Below are positions 62,464 to 64,000 of a stretch of DNA of 64,000 nt, piece after piece; the first letter of the stretch is position 1, and every line of letters begins with the position of its first letter. The notes under the pieces are model-generated. The model was not told the DNA's origin, made no database searches, and was given only the letters and a program-made list of their open reading frames with translations. Where the stretch lies: contig JBGVIT010000006.1 of NCBI GenBank assembly GCA_045128915.1, positions 94,261 through 158,260 on the forward strand. Reading direction: 5' to 3'. The translations under genes and the position numbers were made by a program. The stretch comes from RGIG9115 sp045128915 (GTDB lineage Bacteria > Bacillota > Clostridia > UBA1381).

Positions 62464-63564
62464 ATGTCAAACAAACAAATCGTAATGAAACAATATGATA
62501 ATGAGAAGAACCGTTATCAAAATTTTGGTGATGCAGTTAAATATTTATTGAAGACACTGTTGTTTAATGCATCTATTGAATATAATGCGATAACATATCG
62601 TATTAAGGAGCGAGAGAGTCTAAGTAGAAAAATTGATACCAAGGGAGATAAATATGGAGACTTGGCTGAATTGACGGATATTGTAGGAATTCGTATAATT
62701 ACTTACTATGCTGATGATGTAGATAAAATAGCGGACATTGTAGAACGGGAATTTGATATAGATAAAGAAAATTCTATTGATAAACGTAAGGCGCTAGAAC
62801 CTGATAGATTTGGTTATTGCAGTGTACATTATGTTGTCGGTATTCATAGTAAGAGGTTGAAATTAGAAGAATATTCGGCATATAAAGATTTAAAATGTGA
62901 AATACAGATTAGATCAGTTCTTCAACATGCATGGGCTGAAATAGAACACGATTTAGGATACAAAAGTGCTATAACCGTGCCACGCGATATTCGTCGTGAT
63001 TTTTCTCGTTTAGCAGGTTTATTAGAACTTGCAGATAAAGAGTTTGATGAAATTCGAAAGAAATTATCTCAATACAGGATTGAAGCCGAAGAAAAAATCT
63101 TCGACAAGAATTTTAATGATCAGGAAATTAATGCTGTTCTGTTAGATACGCTTATTACATCAAATAAAGATGTTATAGAGATTAACAATAAGATAGAGTG
63201 CTATGCTGGTATGAAATTTGATGAAGCACTAAAAGAGGACGATTACGCAAGAACAATTAAAGAACTGAATTCGTTGAATATTAAAACATTGGGCGACTTA
63301 CTTGATGTTATTTCGAATAATAAAGAGCTAGCCATAAAAATAGCCCAAAATAAATTTGAGAAAAGTGAAAAAAATAATGATGGTTCTGTTATAAGATATA
63401 CAATTGCATTTTTCTATTTATGTTACGCAAAGTTATTGTATCAATCTGAAGATGAAAAAGACTATATAAAGTATTTATCAGACAACAATATAGGGGGAAT
63501 AAAATCCCCTAAAGATAAAATAGCAAAAGAGTTATTGTTAATTAGAAAGAAATTGATTAATTAA
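62464..63564 (+). CDS. RelA/SpoT nucleotidyltransferase-domain protein, possible ToxSAS
   Basis: 366 residues. The synthetase domain (about 20-200) is complete: ITYRIKERESLSRK, LTDIVGIRIITYY with the metal Asp, FGYCSVHYVV with the substrate Tyr, and EIQIRSVLQHAWAEIEHDL with the second acidic site. No HD hydrolase and no TGS/ACT domains are present. Residues 200-366 form a helical region I do not recognise. It may be a small alarmone synthetase or a toxic ToxSAS (as in fused CapRel). No separate antitoxin gene follows. SD GGTGAG. Codon use looks more AT-rich than neighbouring genes, and it lies beside a tRNA, so recent arrival is plausible. Confidence 0.8.
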   Translation: MSNKQIVMKQYDNEKNRYQNFGDAVKYLLKTLLFNASIEYNAITYRIKERESLSRKIDTKGDKYGDLAELTDIVGIRIITYYADDVDKIADIVEREFDIDKENSIDKRKALEPDRFGYCSVHYVVGIHSKRLKLEEYSAYKDLKCEIQIRSVLQHAWAEIEHDLGYKSAITVPRDIRRDFSRLAGLLELADKEFDEIRKKLSQYRIEAEEKIFDKNFNDQEINAVLLDTLITSNKDVIEINNKIECYAGMKFDEALKEDDYARTIKELNSLNIKTLGDLLDVISNNKELAIKIAQNKFEKSEKNNDGSVIRYTIAFFYLCYAKLLYQSEDEKDYIKYLSDNNIGGIKSPKDKIAKELLLIRKKLIN

Positions 63565-63566
63565 TC

Positions 63567-63806
63567 TGCATCTATTATGAACGTGAAAGCCAGAAAAAAG
63601 ACAGATTTCGACAAAGAAATCTGTCTTTTTTCAGCTAAATTCGCATTCTGCGAGCTAAATTGAACAAGTTCAGCTAAATTGCCTACGGCAGCTAAATGTG
63701 CTACGCACGCTTAAAGCGAATTTAATTTAGCTTTATATAACTTGCATCTATTATGTAGCCAAGAGCCAAAAATCGACAAGGTTCGACAGAATCTTGTCGA
63801 TTTTAC
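63567..63806. repeat. Tandem terminator and hairpin-string units (GCTAAAT words)
   Basis: Two units begin with TGCATCTATTATG (63568 and 63743). The first then has the terminator shared with tRNA-Leu (63593-63632) and a string in which GCTAAAT (63634, 63654, 63673, 63691) separates TCGCATTCTGCGA, TGAACAAGTTCA, TGCCTACGGCA and GTGCTACGCAC, closing with GCTTAAAGC and a return arm ending TTTAGC. The second has AAAATCGACAAG..CTTGTCGATTTT (63769-63805, loop with TTCGAC). Confidence 0.75.
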
Positions 63807-64000
63807 TTATTACCTATTCCTTCTTCACTATTCCCTAAAAGGACTTGTCGATTTTTGGAAAGTAATAAGTAATAGTGAATAAGGAAGAAGTTAAGGTAGC
63901 TTTGTTTACGCAAAGCTTATTTTTATATAGCATCCCAACCATTCGATTTTTTAATGTTAGCGGGATTTTTGAAAAAATCTATTTTCAAAAACAAAAAGTT
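63807..64000. other. Non-coding tail with long inverted repeat
   Basis: CTTATTACCTATTCCTTCTT.. at about 63805-63834 faces GGAAAGTAATAAGTAATAGTG.. at 63857-63890 as an imperfect inverted repeat built on the words TAATAAG/AATAGTGAA, with CTTGTCGATTTTT again at 63844. After 63910 I see no gene, RNA or repeat. Confidence 0.5.

Noticed and set aside
62280..62498. 72-residue frame between tRNA-Thr and the RelA-like gene, as an antitoxin
   Set aside because: Begins in the tRNA terminator, has no SD, covers the promoter and overlaps the start of the next gene in another frame.

Overview
The window reads as a chromosomal segment of a low-GC, Gram-positive anaerobe of the class Clostridia (Bacillota), probably an uncultured gut or rumen lineage. 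Evidence seen: consensus TTGACA-17-TATAAT promoters, strong GGAGG ribosome sites with GTG/TTG starts, a GatCAB amidotransferase operon, an SLH-domain surface protein together with a CsaB-type pyruvyltransferase, a VanW protein, an ECF folate transporter under a tetrahydrofolate riboswitch, and many intracellular glycosidases. No species can be named from the sequence alone.

Layout. 1-4169 (minus): a divergent type IIA topoisomerase pair (B subunit, then an A subunit cut by the window edge). 4372-6738: a cysteine-cluster protein and a VanW protein. 6800-11170: gatC-gatA-gatB plus a highly divergent aspartyl/asparaginyl-tRNA-synthetase-like protein. 11264-11865: tRNA-Leu(GAG), its terminator, and an unusual field of modular hairpin repeats. 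11939-30932: one long exopolysaccharide locus behind a consensus promoter, with flippase, priming transferase, polymerase, eight or more glycosyltransferases, a YdjC-type deacetylase, two tandem Wzz-like chain-length proteins (one fused to a dead GGDEF domain), a membrane EAL phosphodiesterase and a membrane metallophosphoesterase. 30957-33564: metF, a free-standing MetH activation domain and a PfkB sugar kinase. 33685-41409: a second envelope operon (glycosyltransferase-CsaB fusion, MurJ-type flippase, O-antigen ligase family protein, glycosyltransferase, two DUF4330-like proteins). 41542-50460: a glycan and peptide catabolic block (M55 peptidase, TIM-barrel isomerase, three SGNH esterases, three glycosidases), all apparently cytoplasmic. 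50482-53251 (minus): GH36 alpha-galactosidase with a DMT transporter. 53381-54811 (minus): uracil permease with an attenuator-like leader. About 55140-56590: an IS110 element with a probable bridge RNA. 56736-58727: SLH surface protein. 58764-59508 (minus): folT with a THF riboswitch. 59598-62239: ABC exporter, rpsU, yqeY, tRNA-Thr(CGT). 62464-63564: a RelA/SpoT-domain protein followed by a second hairpin-repeat field reaching the window end.

How it fits together. The two envelope loci and the SLH protein suggest a cell with a pyruvylated secondary wall polymer holding an S-layer-like protein, plus a secreted or capsular polysaccharide whose chain-length machinery carries its own nucleotide-signalling domains. 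The tandem Wzz-like pair, one with a cytoplasmic degenerate GGDEF domain, together with an intact EAL phosphodiesterase in the same operon, is the best candidate for an undescribed system. The second is the modular hairpin-string DNA at 11444-11800 and 63567-63806, where a constant 7-base word alternates with short palindromes of changing sequence, following a shared terminator.
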